The notes under the pieces are model-generated. The model searched no databases, had not been told where the DNA came from, and saw only the letters and a list, made by a program, of their open reading frames with translations. The translations under genes and the position numbers were made by a program. This document shows, one piece after another, positions 41,069 through 52,393 of a stretch of DNA of 64,000 nucleotides; position 1 is the first letter of the stretch; each line of letters starts with the position of its first letter. This DNA comes from Trichuris trichiura (lineage: Eukaryota; Nematoda; Enoplea; Trichinellida; Trichuridae), in assembly GCA_037903355.1 (NCBI GenBank), contig JBAJFE010000001.1:1-64000 (forward strand). Direction: 5' to 3'.

Positions 41069-42259
41069 CAGTGTTTCTCAAGCTTGGGCCCCCCTGAGAA
41101 CGCTTCCGAGCGTCCGGGCCCCCTATTCTGATTGGCCAACTTCAAGCGCATTGATTGGCCAATTTCAACGCACTGATTGGCTGAAATGATTGCAACGCTA
41201 GAAGGTCAACTACAGCTGTACAGATTTATTTCTGCAAATTGTTTTTCGAAAAGTCAACAAGAGCTGCTTGGCTCGCCCAGATGCAATCGAACTAGCCTGT
41301 CGATGTTGGTCTCGATCAAGGTAACTCGCAAACAGAGATCGCCGAGTCTGACTATTTGTAGCTGACAGCGTTTCTTGGTCATTAGGTCCGTAATGATACT
41401 AAATGCGCGCTCCACTAGACTCGATGAGGTAAGATAAACCAGTACCTTTCTTACCACATCCCATACGCCACTGTACAACTCTAGGATTTCTCTGCAGCCA
41501 GAACTGCTGACAACCCTGTGACAACCTGCCCTTCAACTCCACGTTCAACTGCAACTCCAGCAGCTCTTCTTGCACTGACATCTTGCAAAACTGAAACGAG
41601 CGTAGGAGAGAAGCAACCGTACCGACAAAGTGTTTCTAGAAAATATGTGAGCAGCACAGGCAATTCCCTGTCGCTAACGCGGATGCTTGCATTGTAGCTG
41701 CGTGGACAATAGACGCTAGGAAAGAAAGGGAAGAAAAAGGGAGCCGACTTTTCACAGAGCCGGGGCAAGAGATGGTAATCGTTGACAAAATTCTAAAGCA
41801 GAGTTATTGCTACCAAGCTGCAGCTGCGAACACGTGCTAATCACTGGTTGAATCGTAAAGCAGGTGCAAATACATCACAAAAACTATGGCGCATTCTGAT
41901 AACGCGGACATCCATTCTCTGATGTGAACCATGTGCTCTGCGCTAAATGCTTCTCAGCAGGAAGCTTTTCTTACCCAACCCTACGCAGGGAAGGTCACGG
42001 TGACAAACGTGCCATCCCTTCTGTCGCTTGTTCTGAATGGTCATTTTCACGAGCGGTGATTGGTACATGTGCTGGATTGGGGGTAGCCGGCATCACGCAT
42101 AGCATGCAACAGTATCTTAACCAGTACGCACAGTACCTCACCTTCCGATGCACGACAACACGACGGCCCAGGTGGTGCATGTGCCCCACGCAGCTCAAAT
42201 GGGCCCCCTGGCGCTCTGGGCCCCCTGGTGGGGCACCTGCCCCACCGTGAGAAACACTG
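41069..42259 (-). mobile_element. hAT remnant with 8-bp target duplication
   Basis: The ends are CAGTGTTTCTCA (41069) and its complement TGAGAAACACTG (to 42259). The subterminal stretches are rich in GGGCCCCC. Target duplication GCTTAAAC lies at 41061-41068 and 42260-42267. Only a C-terminal transposase piece is left inside. Confidence 0.92.
41254..41478 (-). pseudogene. hAT transposase dimerisation domain fragment
   Basis: The minus frame reads LTSSSLVERAFSIITDLMT, KKRCQLQIVRLGDLCLRVT and then IDRLVRLH. This is the usual hAT C-terminal block (SSLVERAFS...). N-terminal and catalytic parts are absent. Confidence 0.85.
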
Positions 42260-42363
42260 GCTTAAACAGAAAAATAACTTTCTTGTTTTGAACAGTAACG
42301 ATGAGCTTCGATACCAATAAAGCAGGGCAGGCCCAATTTATGCACGAATTTGCTTAGCTCGCG

Positions 42364-42463
<100 letters not shown>

Positions 42464-42734
42464 ATTCTTGTCTGTTTCTTGGAACGAGAATTCGAAACGA
42501 AAATGTGACTACGGCATATCTCATTCGCTCCTTTCTTGAACAGCCTGAAATCATGATTAACGTGCACAGCTCAGGTACACGGCGCGGATGATTTACCTGC
42601 CTCAGTTGCATTTCTGTCAAACAGATTGTTACCCATCAGAAGATCCTTTTTTGTCAATAACAGATGCAATAACAATAAAGGACCAGAAAACCCTTTTCTA
42701 CGAGCTCAGATTGCTACTAATGAACTATTTTGTA

Positions 42735-43045
42735 ATAAACAGGTGGGTGGTCATATGTCCACGGAGGTCGCGATGCAGGTCACCGGTTGGCCGTGAATCT
42801 GTCATTCTTCTACTGAGAAAGAACTGACAAGCGCAGCGTGGGGGAGCGCTTCCGCTTGGGGTGACAGGAGGGTGTGCCAAGAGCGTGGGCTGCTGCAACG
42901 ACATGAATCGCGAGGGCGTGACGAGCAGTTGGCTAGAGCGTTTGGGCCGCGCGGTGGCGTCTGTTGTCTCTCTCTGTCGTTGGCGGTGTTCGTATTGTTG
43001 TGTACCGTAGGGAATATCGAATAAACTTTTTGTTTCTAACGAAGC
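42735..43045 (+). repeat. GC-rich block ending in AATAAA, possible decayed LTR or retroelement end
   Basis: Base composition differs sharply from the flanks (GCGCAGCGTGGGGGAGCGC). It ends GGGAATATCGAATAAACTTT, with a polyadenylation signal. No partner copy or duplication was seen, so the nature is a guess. Confidence 0.3.
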
Positions 43046-43720
43046 ATGGAAGAAAGCGCCGCAATTACATATTTACATTATGAGTAATGAGCGTATTTTC
43101 TCGTTATTCTGCTTAACGCTGTGTACCCTGATACAGCTTAGCTTCTTGAAAATTTGATGGATAAATGAGATAGGTACTCACAAACTAAATGTAGTACCAA
43201 TGACGCTATGAAACAGTACTTAATAGATGATTTAATGCACCAAGCAGATCAATTAAATGTTACTGAGAATAGCGTTAGCAACAAATAATAATGGCAGCGA
43301 ACACTGAAAAGAATTATTCATCGATAGAATGGCCTTAACTCCAATTTTGTAAGAATATACGTAGATGAAATGGGCATGCTTTGGTACTCCTTATTAGCTT
43401 TGCTGTTAGCATTCAAAGCAAAGGAAATCATACAAATCCGTATGTAGGGGCACTCAGTGTCGTACTTATAAACTGTAAGAAATTGTTCGCATGTTATGGC
43501 TTCGAACAACGTTGGGTGATCGAGGATAGCATAAAGATCCTACCCAATTTAATTCAGTAACGTAGAAATGATTAGGTGTGCAAAGAGTGACGATGACGCC
43601 TGAGTAAATGAATGTGACAGCAAGCGTAGAAATCACGTTAAATTCACATACTCTCTATGGCTGTGCCATTTGCTATGCTTACTATTCTACCGATGAGCAT
43701 TTACTGAATTAGCAGTCGGT
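43046..43720. other. no gene seen
   Basis: AT-rich upstream flank of the protease gene. Confidence 0.45.
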
Positions 43721-43725
43721 AAATC

Positions 43726-45453
43726 ATGCTCAAACTACTCTCACAGTGCGTCATTCTGCTCAGTACACTTCTTTGGCAAGTAAGTAGTTTGCTGCACCCG
43801 TAACATGCAAACTTGACTTTCTCTAAGTTCTCAACTAAACACTGTCTGACAGCTTAAATGAAATTGCGCGCAGTGCAGCAGGCTGTCATATTGATCGACT
43901 ACGTTAAAATCATCTATTTATAAATCAATAAGTTGCATTCTACCTTACAGGAAAACATACTAGCTGAATTCACTGAACAAAGAATCACTCTGTCTGTGAT
44001 GACGAATTACGTTGTCCTACCCCTTTATTACCTTTGTTGAATGCACAATTTTGTTCTTTCTGTGTAGGTAAATTTATGATATGGTGAGACCGATCTCACC
44101 TTTAAGTGTTATCACTTTATCCTGCGACTCGTTGGTTAAACTTACAATACAGTTTAAGTTGTAATGTCAACAAAGGGCTCGACATAGAAAAGCCTGTACA
44201 GGCAGTAATGCCGATGGAAGTACAGTGGTACCTCCAAAGTTGACTACCTCTCTATGTCGACCACGTTCCTAAGTTGACCGACTATTTTGACCAGTTGGTT
44301 GGTCTGCACCAGTTGAACTTGGACAAATTGGTAAAAAGCTAAAAGAGCTGCATAAACAAAATTGTGACAGTATATACATTATGCAAAATGTAATGGATAA
44401 GAAAATTGCCATTTCAAACGTCAAAACAATGAAATGCCTAATGGAATTATTTTACAGGTAACTACACCCAAACGCACATACCACGGAAAAACTTTTCATT
44501 ACTTCAATAACCCGAGTTTCCGCGGTCGAATTGTTGGAGGGGTACAAGCACCGCCGCATGCCTTTCCTTGGCAAGCCCTCATTCAGCGATCGTTTCCTTC
44601 CTTGGTAACGTGCGGAGGCAGTCTGATACAGCTGAACAAATCGAAAAACGAAAGCGACTTAATTCTAACCGCGGCGCATTGTATGTACGACAAGCAGAGG
44701 TAACAAAAGAAACATGAAATGTCAGAACCTTGAAGATTGTATGGCTCTAATCTTAGGCACCTTTGGATTGACTCCAAAAACGTGACAGTAATTCTGGGTG
44801 CACATAATCGTTTGAATCCATATGAAGAAAGTAGAAAAGTTCATTTCGTTCGTGGCTACTTGGCCCACTTTTATCAGCCAAGTGCAACTGATAATGATAT
44901 AGCAGTACTAAAACTGTCGTCGCCTGCAGCTCATTCACCTACCATAGGTCCAGTATGCGTCCCTGAAAACAAGGACGTCGTAAAACCTGGCACAGCTTGC
45001 CTCACGATAGGCTGGGGTGCCACAGGTAAGATAAAGGAAACCCCATGGTTCACTGTTATTGTATTGTCATTTCGGTCCAGACAGCTGGGACTCCCTTGGT
45101 GCACTTCGCATGGTTAGTTTGACCATAACCACGCCGGAAGCATGTAACTGGACTCCTTTACGTCATCCACAAGAAATATGCGCCCATGACTTCAGTGGGG
45201 GCGGTATATGTAACGTACGCTTAGCAATACTTGTAGCTTTTCTAACTAACGTTAATAACTACAGGGCGACTCTGGGAGTCCACTATTATGTGAGCAGGGT
45301 GGCAGATATTTCGTTTTTGGAATAGCCTCTTGGGTTACCAATTGCGGGGAGGTGAGTGCCTTCGTCAATGTTTCCCATTATTCTGACTGGATCAGAGGAG
45401 CGGCATGGTGGCTCGATGAATGGCTAGTTAAAGCTGAACCGACCAATACGTGA
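43726..45453 (+). CDS. secreted chymotrypsin-fold serine protease (5 exons)
   Basis: Exons 43726-43779, 44458-44699, 44757-45025, 45081-45214 and 45265-45453 join in phase to 295 residues. Exon 1 is a signal peptide (MLKLLSQCVILLSTLLWQ). The activation site is RIVGG. The triad is His in LTAAHC, Asp in DNDIAVLKL and Ser in CNGDSGSPLL. The C-terminus reads FVNVSHYSDWI. The residue at the 189 position, six before the serine, is Gly, so trypsin specificity is unlikely; chymotrypsin- or elastase-like cleavage is inferred. Introns 2-4 are 57, 55 and 50 bp; intron 1 is 678 bp and contains a pogo MITE end. An extra propeptide exon in intron 1 cannot be excluded. GTGAGT at 45352 is a false donor, because the frame continues through it to a normal C-terminus. 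Confidence 0.9.
44223..44335 (+). mobile_element. pogo-type MITE, one end only
   Basis: CAGTGGTACCTCCAAAGTTG after a TA matches the left end of the elements at 17717 and 54775. No opposite end was found. It lies in intron 1 of the protease gene. Confidence 0.75.
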
Positions 45454-45681
45454 CATTATTATGACAATTCGTCACAGGACAAACTTGCTCCTGGAATTAA
45501 CAAACGGAAGAATTCACGCAGAAAGTATAGTCTTCGGTAGTCTCTTGAAATATCACGTTTTATTCATGCGCAGCAAAGCCTTTTTTAATTAAACTTGAAA
45601 GCAAAATCTGACAACTGAAGAAATGAATCTACCATGCAATGAATAAAATATTATGGCATTAATACTAAGAATTGCTTTCTA

Positions 45682-45892
45682 AATGTAACTTCTTGGTACG
45701 GGACCGTATAGTTTCATGTTGAGTTTCTTTTACGGAAATTTTGCCCCGTTGATAATATTTTTATTATTCCGTAGCTTTCGGGTCAAAGGAGACCCGTCTT
45801 CAGCGGTGTTAATATAAGGCAATGACGTAACGAAAATTCACGGTGTTAAATATTATCAACGGGACAAAATTTCCGTAAAAGAAACTCAACAT
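45682..45892. mobile_element. short PLE insert, asymmetric inverted repeat
   Basis: The outer arms pair (GAGTTTCTTTTACGGAAATT with its complement, and CCCCGTTGATAATATT). A single minus hammerhead core lies at 45769-45807. Target duplication TAAGAATTGCTTTCTA, 16 bp, lies at 45666-45681 and 45893-45908. The tail GGTACGGGACCG is at the left. Confidence 0.92.
45769..45807 (-). ncRNA. hammerhead-ribozyme core
   Basis: Minus strand: CTGAAGA, stem II CGGGTC/GACCCG around TCCTTT, then GAAAGCTACGG. Confidence 0.8.
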
Positions 45893-46445
45893 TAAGAATT
45901 GCTTTCTATGTATACATTCAACAGATACTACAACATTGCTAATCTTAGCCCACTGTGTACAGCAATTATTTCAGAAGTTCTTTCCATAATCACCGTAAAT
46001 AGAAGCTGGCACCAAAGGTAGGTGATGATGTCCACTTACTGAAGTATAGGCTTCGGTTTTACAGCAGCCATTTATGATGTGCTTGTAGCGAACCCTGCGA
46101 CCATGAGGTCAGAAAGTCAAGTAATATCGAAAGGTTGCACTTATTTCTTGCAGAGGCAAGAGTGTACTTCCCAATGAAACTAACGTGTTTCAATTAATCA
46201 AGTTAAAATAATCAGGTCTTTTTGCTTTAACAGAAAGGGGTCGTTTTTCCGCTTGATTAGGCATTAGCGCGATTACGTAACAGAGGTTAAGATGATGGAC
46301 GATCTGTCTGCGATCCCTCTGATCGCGGGCAATCGTTCTGTTGCTCGCCTAAACCTAAACCCAAACACAAAGAACCGGTGCGCACCTGGAGAGGAACACT
46401 GTAAATCGTTTAAGCGTAAACCGAAGCAGACAAAGCAATCCGCTC

Positions 46446-46880
46446 TTGAAATCGACAAAACCAACGGGCATGGCTTCGTCGAGTGAAAAGACCGTGACAC
46501 CTCTGAAATGGAGAGCCAGGGAGTATTCGGCGGAACGTGTCGCAAAACCGGTGAATCGTTTGCTGCACTCGTCCACAATCGCTCGTCTGACAGCTGGCTT
46601 CCCATCATACTACGTCGCGTGTGGCCTGGGACTACCATCGTAATGGACGGGTGGCGATCCTACAGGTGCCTTGCTGAACACCAGTACAAGCACCTGTGGA
46701 ACCCTCCAGCTGAGTGCGCACACAAACTGTCGAATCGATGTGGTCCCAGGATAAGCGCGCATAGGCGAAGGTGCGGCATGCATCGAAGTATTCTTCCGTT
46801 GCACCTCTGCGAGTTGATGTTGAGGAGAAGGAAGAGACCCCGTGAAGACGAGTCGGCAGAATTCTGAACGGCATTGCCAC
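46446..46880 (+). pseudogene. Merlin-type (IS1016/ISXO2-like) transposase remnant
   Basis: The plus frame reads GVFGGTCRKTGESFAALVHN, then WLPIILRRVWPGTTIVMDGW and RSYRCLAEHQYKHL. This is the Merlin pattern, with a catalytic Asp in MDGW. A frameshift after about 46715 moves the QTVESMW segment (catalytic Glu) into another frame. No terminal repeats were identified, so the element borders are unknown. Confidence 0.75.
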
Positions 46881-48070
46881 ACTGCATCCACCCGTATGAC
46901 CCTCACATGTATTCCAATAAACATGTGCTTCCCATTTCCTGTCCACCGAGCACGACGCTCTGCTCCAGCAAAAACCACATGCAATCACTAACCAACGTGA
47001 GTCGAGCTCTTCGTTGTACCGCTCACCAGTAGCAACAGGCAAACCGAATCTGACGCCTCAACCACTCCGCATGATTTGGCGATTGCGTCCGCCTCAAACC
47101 AAAGATGTCTCCCGAAAATTAACTTGCAAACTCACCTACCGCGCACTCAGATTTCCATCATTCCTATTTCTGAACATTGTCACAGTGGCACTAACGCATA
47201 TCAGCGGGCGGATACCCCTATCTAGCTTACAGTCAAGCGGATAGCAAAGCGCAAAGGTTAATCTGCCGACTGCATTTTCGACGCTTGAGCTGACGATGGC
47301 AAAACAATCCTACTTGGGTTATTGTCAACCTGCCAACCTGAATAACAAAGCGCAAATGTCCAAATGATCTAATAATGTCAACGCAAGTCAACTCGTTTAG
47401 CTTTTCCCCAAAAAGTACCTTTAACGTTACTTCTGAAGCTTAGATATTAAGCAGCACCGAAGGCCTAACATCTGCAGGTATGCAGCAGAACACTTGCGCC
47501 AAGAACAAAGGTTTCGAGTCACTGGACTGTTCACTGATGTAAGCGAGTATACGATGAAAGAAACAGTCATCTTGGGAAAAACAATGCCTCCTTATATAAG
47601 GCATGTCCCCATTAGCAGGCTCACTGAGTTCACTTTGGCACGACCTTGTCATCGGTTCGCGTCTGAGGGACCACATGCAATGGTCAGTCTCGCCTAAGAC
47701 GCTGGTCATTGCACTCACTAAGGCGTGACCACGCTCATGAAACCATTCAGGGCGGTCTTCAGGCTGAGCGTCCTCGCTCTATGCTCTGCAGGGTTTTCAT
47801 ACTCCTGCTGGCACTGCCACAAGGTATACAATGCACTGTGTCAGAGTCTACGTCTCACTGAAAGCGGTAATACAGCCTTACGCTTTGCTAGCATAGCAAA
47901 CATTCACTCCCGTAAACTTTGGCGACCCAAAAAAGCAAAGTAATATAGCCAGGAGTAACAACTACATAAATAAAACGTGAAGATCTCGCTCCTGATCATT
48001 ACATTAATTTAGTGGTAGAAAACATCACAACCCCATTGTTCACAATTCACTGGGCTGTTTCTTATGACTG
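46881..48070. other. no gene seen apart from the dispersed repeat
   Basis: Outside the 47466-47830 repeat only short ORFs are present. Confidence 0.45.
47466..47830 (+). repeat. 350-bp dispersed repeat, second copy of the 37.45-kb unit
   Basis: It shares CAGAACACTTGCGCCAAGAAC, ACAATGCCTCCTTATATAAG and CTGCTGGCAC with 37446-37800. CTTATATAAGG looks like a TATA box. It may be a PLE or other retroelement promoter region, but no coding sequence is attached. Confidence 0.7.
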
Positions 48071-48079
48071 ATTGAGCCG

Positions 48080-48605
48080 CTACTCGCTGACCATGGAAGC
48101 AGAAATAATCTGCGTTATTGAGAAAGCTCGGCTGCCTATTTTTTTTGTCAGAACACATTTATAACCTAAAAACGCACCCCACTGTATGGAGCATACTAGA
48201 GGCAACCTGACACCGTTTCTAAAACTGACATATTGCAATGCCATGGAATGATTATAGAACTGTTGAATGTAATATTCGACGTAATAGCATTCTGTTGTGC
48301 CAATATCAAAAAGTATGAACTTGTAGTTTAATTCCTTGTCGTTTGAAGCTTGATATTTTAATTCATTAAATCGCTCTGCGTTTTCTACTTCTTGGCAGCT
48401 GGAACCTTTTGGCAGCTTTAGACGTAGTCCACTGCTCGAATGTCCTACAGCCGTCAAAAGCTTGCGTTTAAATTGTGCCGGTGAGACTGAGCACTTGCTT
48501 TCAATATAGGTCAAGAGAACTCCAGTTCTTCTACCATGAATCATTGGTTCATCGTGACGGTTAGCGTAGGACAGGTTTGCCGGAGTGTACGCTCTTATGC
48601 AATTC
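48080..48605 (-). CDS. unrecognised protein, intronless ORF of about 175 codons
   Basis: The minus frame opens after a TGA; the first ATG is at 48605 (MNCIRAYTP). It includes TGVLLTYIESKC, RLKLPKGSSCQEVENAERFN, NYKFILFDIGTTECYYVEYY and VCSIQWGAFLGYKC, and ends SASMVSE. It has six Cys or so, no signal peptide and no membrane span. It lies about 100 bp from the P450 start, head to head. I recognise no family. It may be one exon of a longer gene. Confidence 0.45.
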
Positions 48606-48707
48606 ATGTAGGTTGCCGGCAATCATGCTACCATCACTGCCCGCGTCAGCAGTTCCGTGTTCTTAACGCTATTTCAATTGCACAAACTGCAGTTGAGGAG
48701 TAGGAAC

Positions 48708-50913
48708 ATGCTTACGGAAATACTATTCGCCGCACTGGCGTTAATCACCGCCATACTCATCTTGTAAGCAAGCTAACGAAGTTAGCTTTCATAGAAGTCG
48801 CTTGTCACTATAGACTGCGTCTCCAAGCCTACAGTCTGCGAGGCAAGTTGGGTCTTAAAGGACCAAAAGTTAACTTGCTTCTAGGCAACGTTCTGCTTTT
48901 CACTGATCCCGCGGTCAAGGTTAGATTCGACGACTGATCGAACGACTCAAGCAATAATGTGAGCGCTTTTATAGTGGAACGAAAGTCAGAAGAGGCTGTT
49001 CCAAAAGCTAAAACAAATTTACGGCAACGTATACGGGTACGTACGATAGAAGCGCCGTTTGTTGCCAAAGCGTTTGTAGACTTTACTTAGGACCACAGCT
49101 TAACATTGTTGTTACCGATTTGGACTTAGCGAAAGACATACTGATAAAGAAATTCTCACACTTCACTGATCGCTCGGTAGGACGGGGTTTATAATTTAAA
49201 TAGTTTTTTAAAATTGCATCCAGCACATTGCTATACTGGAAAACAAGCCGATGAGCGATTGTCTATTCAATCTGAAGCAAAACGAATGGAAGGAAGTCAG
49301 ATGTACGGTCGCGCATGCTTTCAGCAATAAGGTCATGCGTCAGGTAATAAATTGTGGCTACTCTTCTCGGTTTAATGTATCCACGCCGCATACAAGATGG
49401 CCACTGCTAGTTTACCAAAAATAAAGAAATTCATTGACTCGTTGCGACCGTACGCAGATTCACTCGAAGAATTTGATATTTACAAGTAAATAAAATTTTC
49501 GATCAGCATTTCATATTTCAGATGCGTGTCTCTTCAGAAATTTCCAGGTACTCACCGTCGACGTAATCGCCCAGTGTGCATTTGCTCTGAACTTGGACGG
49601 ATGCGGAGAAGTGAGCAAACGCTTCTTGGGCAACTGCAGACGCCTCTTCGACAGTTACGATTTCAACGAATCGTGGTTGATCAAATTCTCCCGTACTCAG
49701 TGAGCACCTTCTTTGCGGATAGACTAACTTGCGTACTTTTTCAGTGCTTTTCCCGGAATTGAATATGCTTTTGAAAATGTGCGTACCCTTTGCAGAGTTC
49801 AGCAAAGCTGAACAGCAGCTCGTTCAAGACTTACATGCTTTACTGCTGCAGAAGCGTGTAGCAAAGGTAACTTCTTTAAAGATAAGCAGCTTCTCTCAAC
49901 AAAAGAACAACCATTTAAGCTTGCGGGAAGTAAGGATATTTTGCAACTTCTTCTTGACAACAACGATCAGCGTGAAAGCTCAAAAAGTCAACACACCAAG
50001 GTTCTAGACAATCAGCCAGAGATATTTGCATTTGTTATTTCGTCTTCAGGGAATTCATTTGTCCGATGACTCAATCATAGCTAATGCGATGGTCTTCCTT
50101 TTGGCAGGTTACGAAACGTCAAGTACGGCAATGGGATTCGCCTCATGGCTTCTTGCCAAGCACAGAAATGTTCAGAGCAAGTTACAAGAAGAAATTGACA
50201 AGACGTTTTCCAACAACGTTTGTTATTTCATCAAATGACCCGAGTACGCCAACTTTTTCTCAGGCAGACGAAAAGGAGTTCGAGATAATTGAACGCATGC
50301 CATTCCTGGATGCAGTATTCCGTGAAACCCTTCGACTTTTTCCACCATTAGTTTTGTAATTGTTAGCAGCGACATGTCAAGGAGATTAATTTATGATGTG
50401 CAGATTGGTCGTACGAACATGCGTTAAGGCGTGCACGATTCGCAACGTCAAGTTCGTTCCTGGCGTTCAAGTTCTTTTCCCAACATTCACCATACAACGG
50501 GATGAAGACGTTTGGATGGATGCAGAGGAATTCAAGCCGGAACGGTTAGCTTTCGCATTCAGTCACACGTTGGCATTTATCTGCTTTCACAGCTTTCTCC
50601 AAGATCAAAGCAATCATCATCCAATGGCATGGCTACCTTTTGGCGCTGGCCCAAGGAATTGTATAGGCAAACGCTTCGCCGAAATACAGTTTAAAATCAC
50701 CATGATACATCTGTTAAGAAATTACAATCTTAGTCTTTGCAAGTCATCCCAGGTGAGATCCGTTTTCCACTCGTAGCTGACCACATTTGTCCAATTTGTT
50801 TTCCATAGGATCCAATTCGGACGAAATCGAATGGAGCGACGATAAAACCTAGCGAAGGTGTAGTGCTGCAGATCACAAAACGCGTTCGTCAGTTTAATCC
50901 TCAAGGAATATAG
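48708..50913 (+). CDS. cytochrome P450, CYP3-clan-like (14 exons)
   Basis: Fourteen exons join in phase to 518 residues: 48708-48763, 48814-48919, 48975-49036, 49080-49176, 49224-49343, 49397-49485, 49538-49692, 49745-49855, 49906-50000, 50050-50217, 50264-50355, 50404-50544, 50593-50752, 50809-50913. All introns are 43-56 bp. The N-terminus is a membrane anchor (MLTEILFAALALITAILIL). Landmarks in order: LTVDVIAQCAFALN, the I-helix LLAGYETSS, the ExxR helix FLDAVFRETLRLFPP, PERF, and the haem loop LPFGAGPRNCIGKRFAE with its Cys ligand. The length and all motifs are normal, so it should encode an active haem monooxygenase on the endoplasmic reticulum. The substrate is unknown. Read without splicing it looks shattered, which could mislead annotation. 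Confidence 0.92.
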
Positions 50914-50919
50914 GTAGCT

Positions 50920-51276
50920 CGTCAGAACGCCTACTAATCTGCAAAACAGTAACAAGGTGGAAATAATTAACGTTGAACATATTAAAAATGGCAGAAATCA
51001 AGTGAAAACTATTGGCAATGAGGAGTACAGTTCCAGATAAAATCGCAGCTTAAATAATCGCCTGAGCTTCAGCAGCGTTAAAGAGGTAATCTGTCATCTG
51101 TTATCTACTATTAGCATAATTTTTAAAAATATTCATTGTTTGAAGCTAGAAATGACACAGCTTCGACTTCGTCCGCTGTCAAATAAGCTGTTTTCATTCA
51201 GCATGCAGCAGCTAACAGAAAGTAGATGAACGCGCAAAGTTTTAGTACTTTTGCCAACAGTATACCAAATTTAGAG
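50920..51276. other. no gene seen
   Basis: 3' flank of the P450 gene, AT-rich. Confidence 0.45.
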
Positions 51277-51286
51277 ACTATTTCTT

Positions 51287-51515
51287 TACGAAAATGTAGC
51301 TTTTTGCTACGGGACTACAGGTTTTCATGATTAAATTCTTTCTTCTGCCGGAGTATGTCTCGTTATGCAAAAGTCTTTTAATGTCCGAAGCTTTCGGGCT
51401 GCGCGTGACCCGTCCTCGGCGGTACTAAACCGAGTAGTACCGCTGAGGACGGGTCACGACTTTTATTAAAAGTCTTTTGCATAAAGGGACATATCCCGTA
51501 AGAAGAAAGAATTTA
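51287..51515. mobile_element. short palindromic PLE insert
   Basis: The arms pair around 51431 (GGTACTAAACCGAGTAGTACC). Target duplication ACTATTTCTT lies at 51277-51286 and 51516-51525. The minus core reads CCGAGGA instead of CTGANGA. The plus core has CTGAGGA but lost its GAAA in a small deletion. Both ribozymes are probably dead. Confidence 0.88.
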
Positions 51516-51525
51516 ACTATTTCTT

Positions 51526-52390
51526 CATGTATATTTGCATCGCCACAATAATAAATGAATATTTTGCATCGCCATCGCCAGGTAAACGTTACCTACGAAT
51601 CAGTTGGAGAAGGCACAGTATTTAATTAACGTGTCCCTAACGATGAGTTCCTTATTTTAACTTAACTATCACAGATGTAGCACGTAAGTGTTTTAATACA
51701 TACTACTCTTAATGGCGTTTAAACAACGCGGGTAAGAGGACAACATTGATCAATAAAACTTGCACTTATTTATTTCCGTAGGATTAGGTCGTAACAAGGA
51801 AGAATTGTAACGCTGAATAGGTCGTGTGACGCTGCCTTATGATGTTGTTTGATCCAATCCAAACAGTTTACAGGTTTCTGCAAAAAGGCACGAATTACAA
51901 AATATCAGCACAAGTTACGATACCCAATGAATTGAGGGACGAAAGAAAGTTCATGCAAATGAGCTTAAGTAATTTTTTATAAATTCAAGCTAAGGCGAAA
52001 CTGCAGTTTTTCAATGGTTGCTCAGTGGATAGAAAGCATTTTATGTTTGTTTTTTGCTGGTGTTTAAGAAATGCGTGCTGCTCAAAGATCACAGTTGCTG
52101 CAGTAGGTAGGCGCTTTGCTCGCTAGCGACATGAAGCGAAAATGTATCCAGCTCCATGAAAAATAAATAATAAGGACAATAAATAGAGTTCTCGGAGGCT
52201 GCCGGATGAAAACGAAAGAAGGTAAAGTTTATAACAAAATTAAGTTATCTTAGACAAATAACATTAAACTGAACATGGCGGTTAAATTAAGATTTTAATC
52301 GCGCCAGTATGGGAAAAACTTCGTCCCCTATCTGCCTGCAAATCTTTGCTGATGTACTGCATTTTTTACCATTCTCTCACAGTGCTTTGC
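51526..52390. other. no gene seen; upstream flank of the zinc-finger gene
   Basis: AT-rich, without an ORF of note. Confidence 0.45.
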
Positions 52391-52393
52391 CAG

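Noticed and set aside
45352..45357. GTGAGT as a splice donor in the protease gene
   Set aside because: Reading through gives the normal chymotrypsin C-terminus and a stop, so no intron is needed.
48764..50050. P450 locus as a shattered pseudogene
   Set aside because: The stops and frame changes all fall in 43-56 bp GT..AG introns; spliced, the frame is complete.
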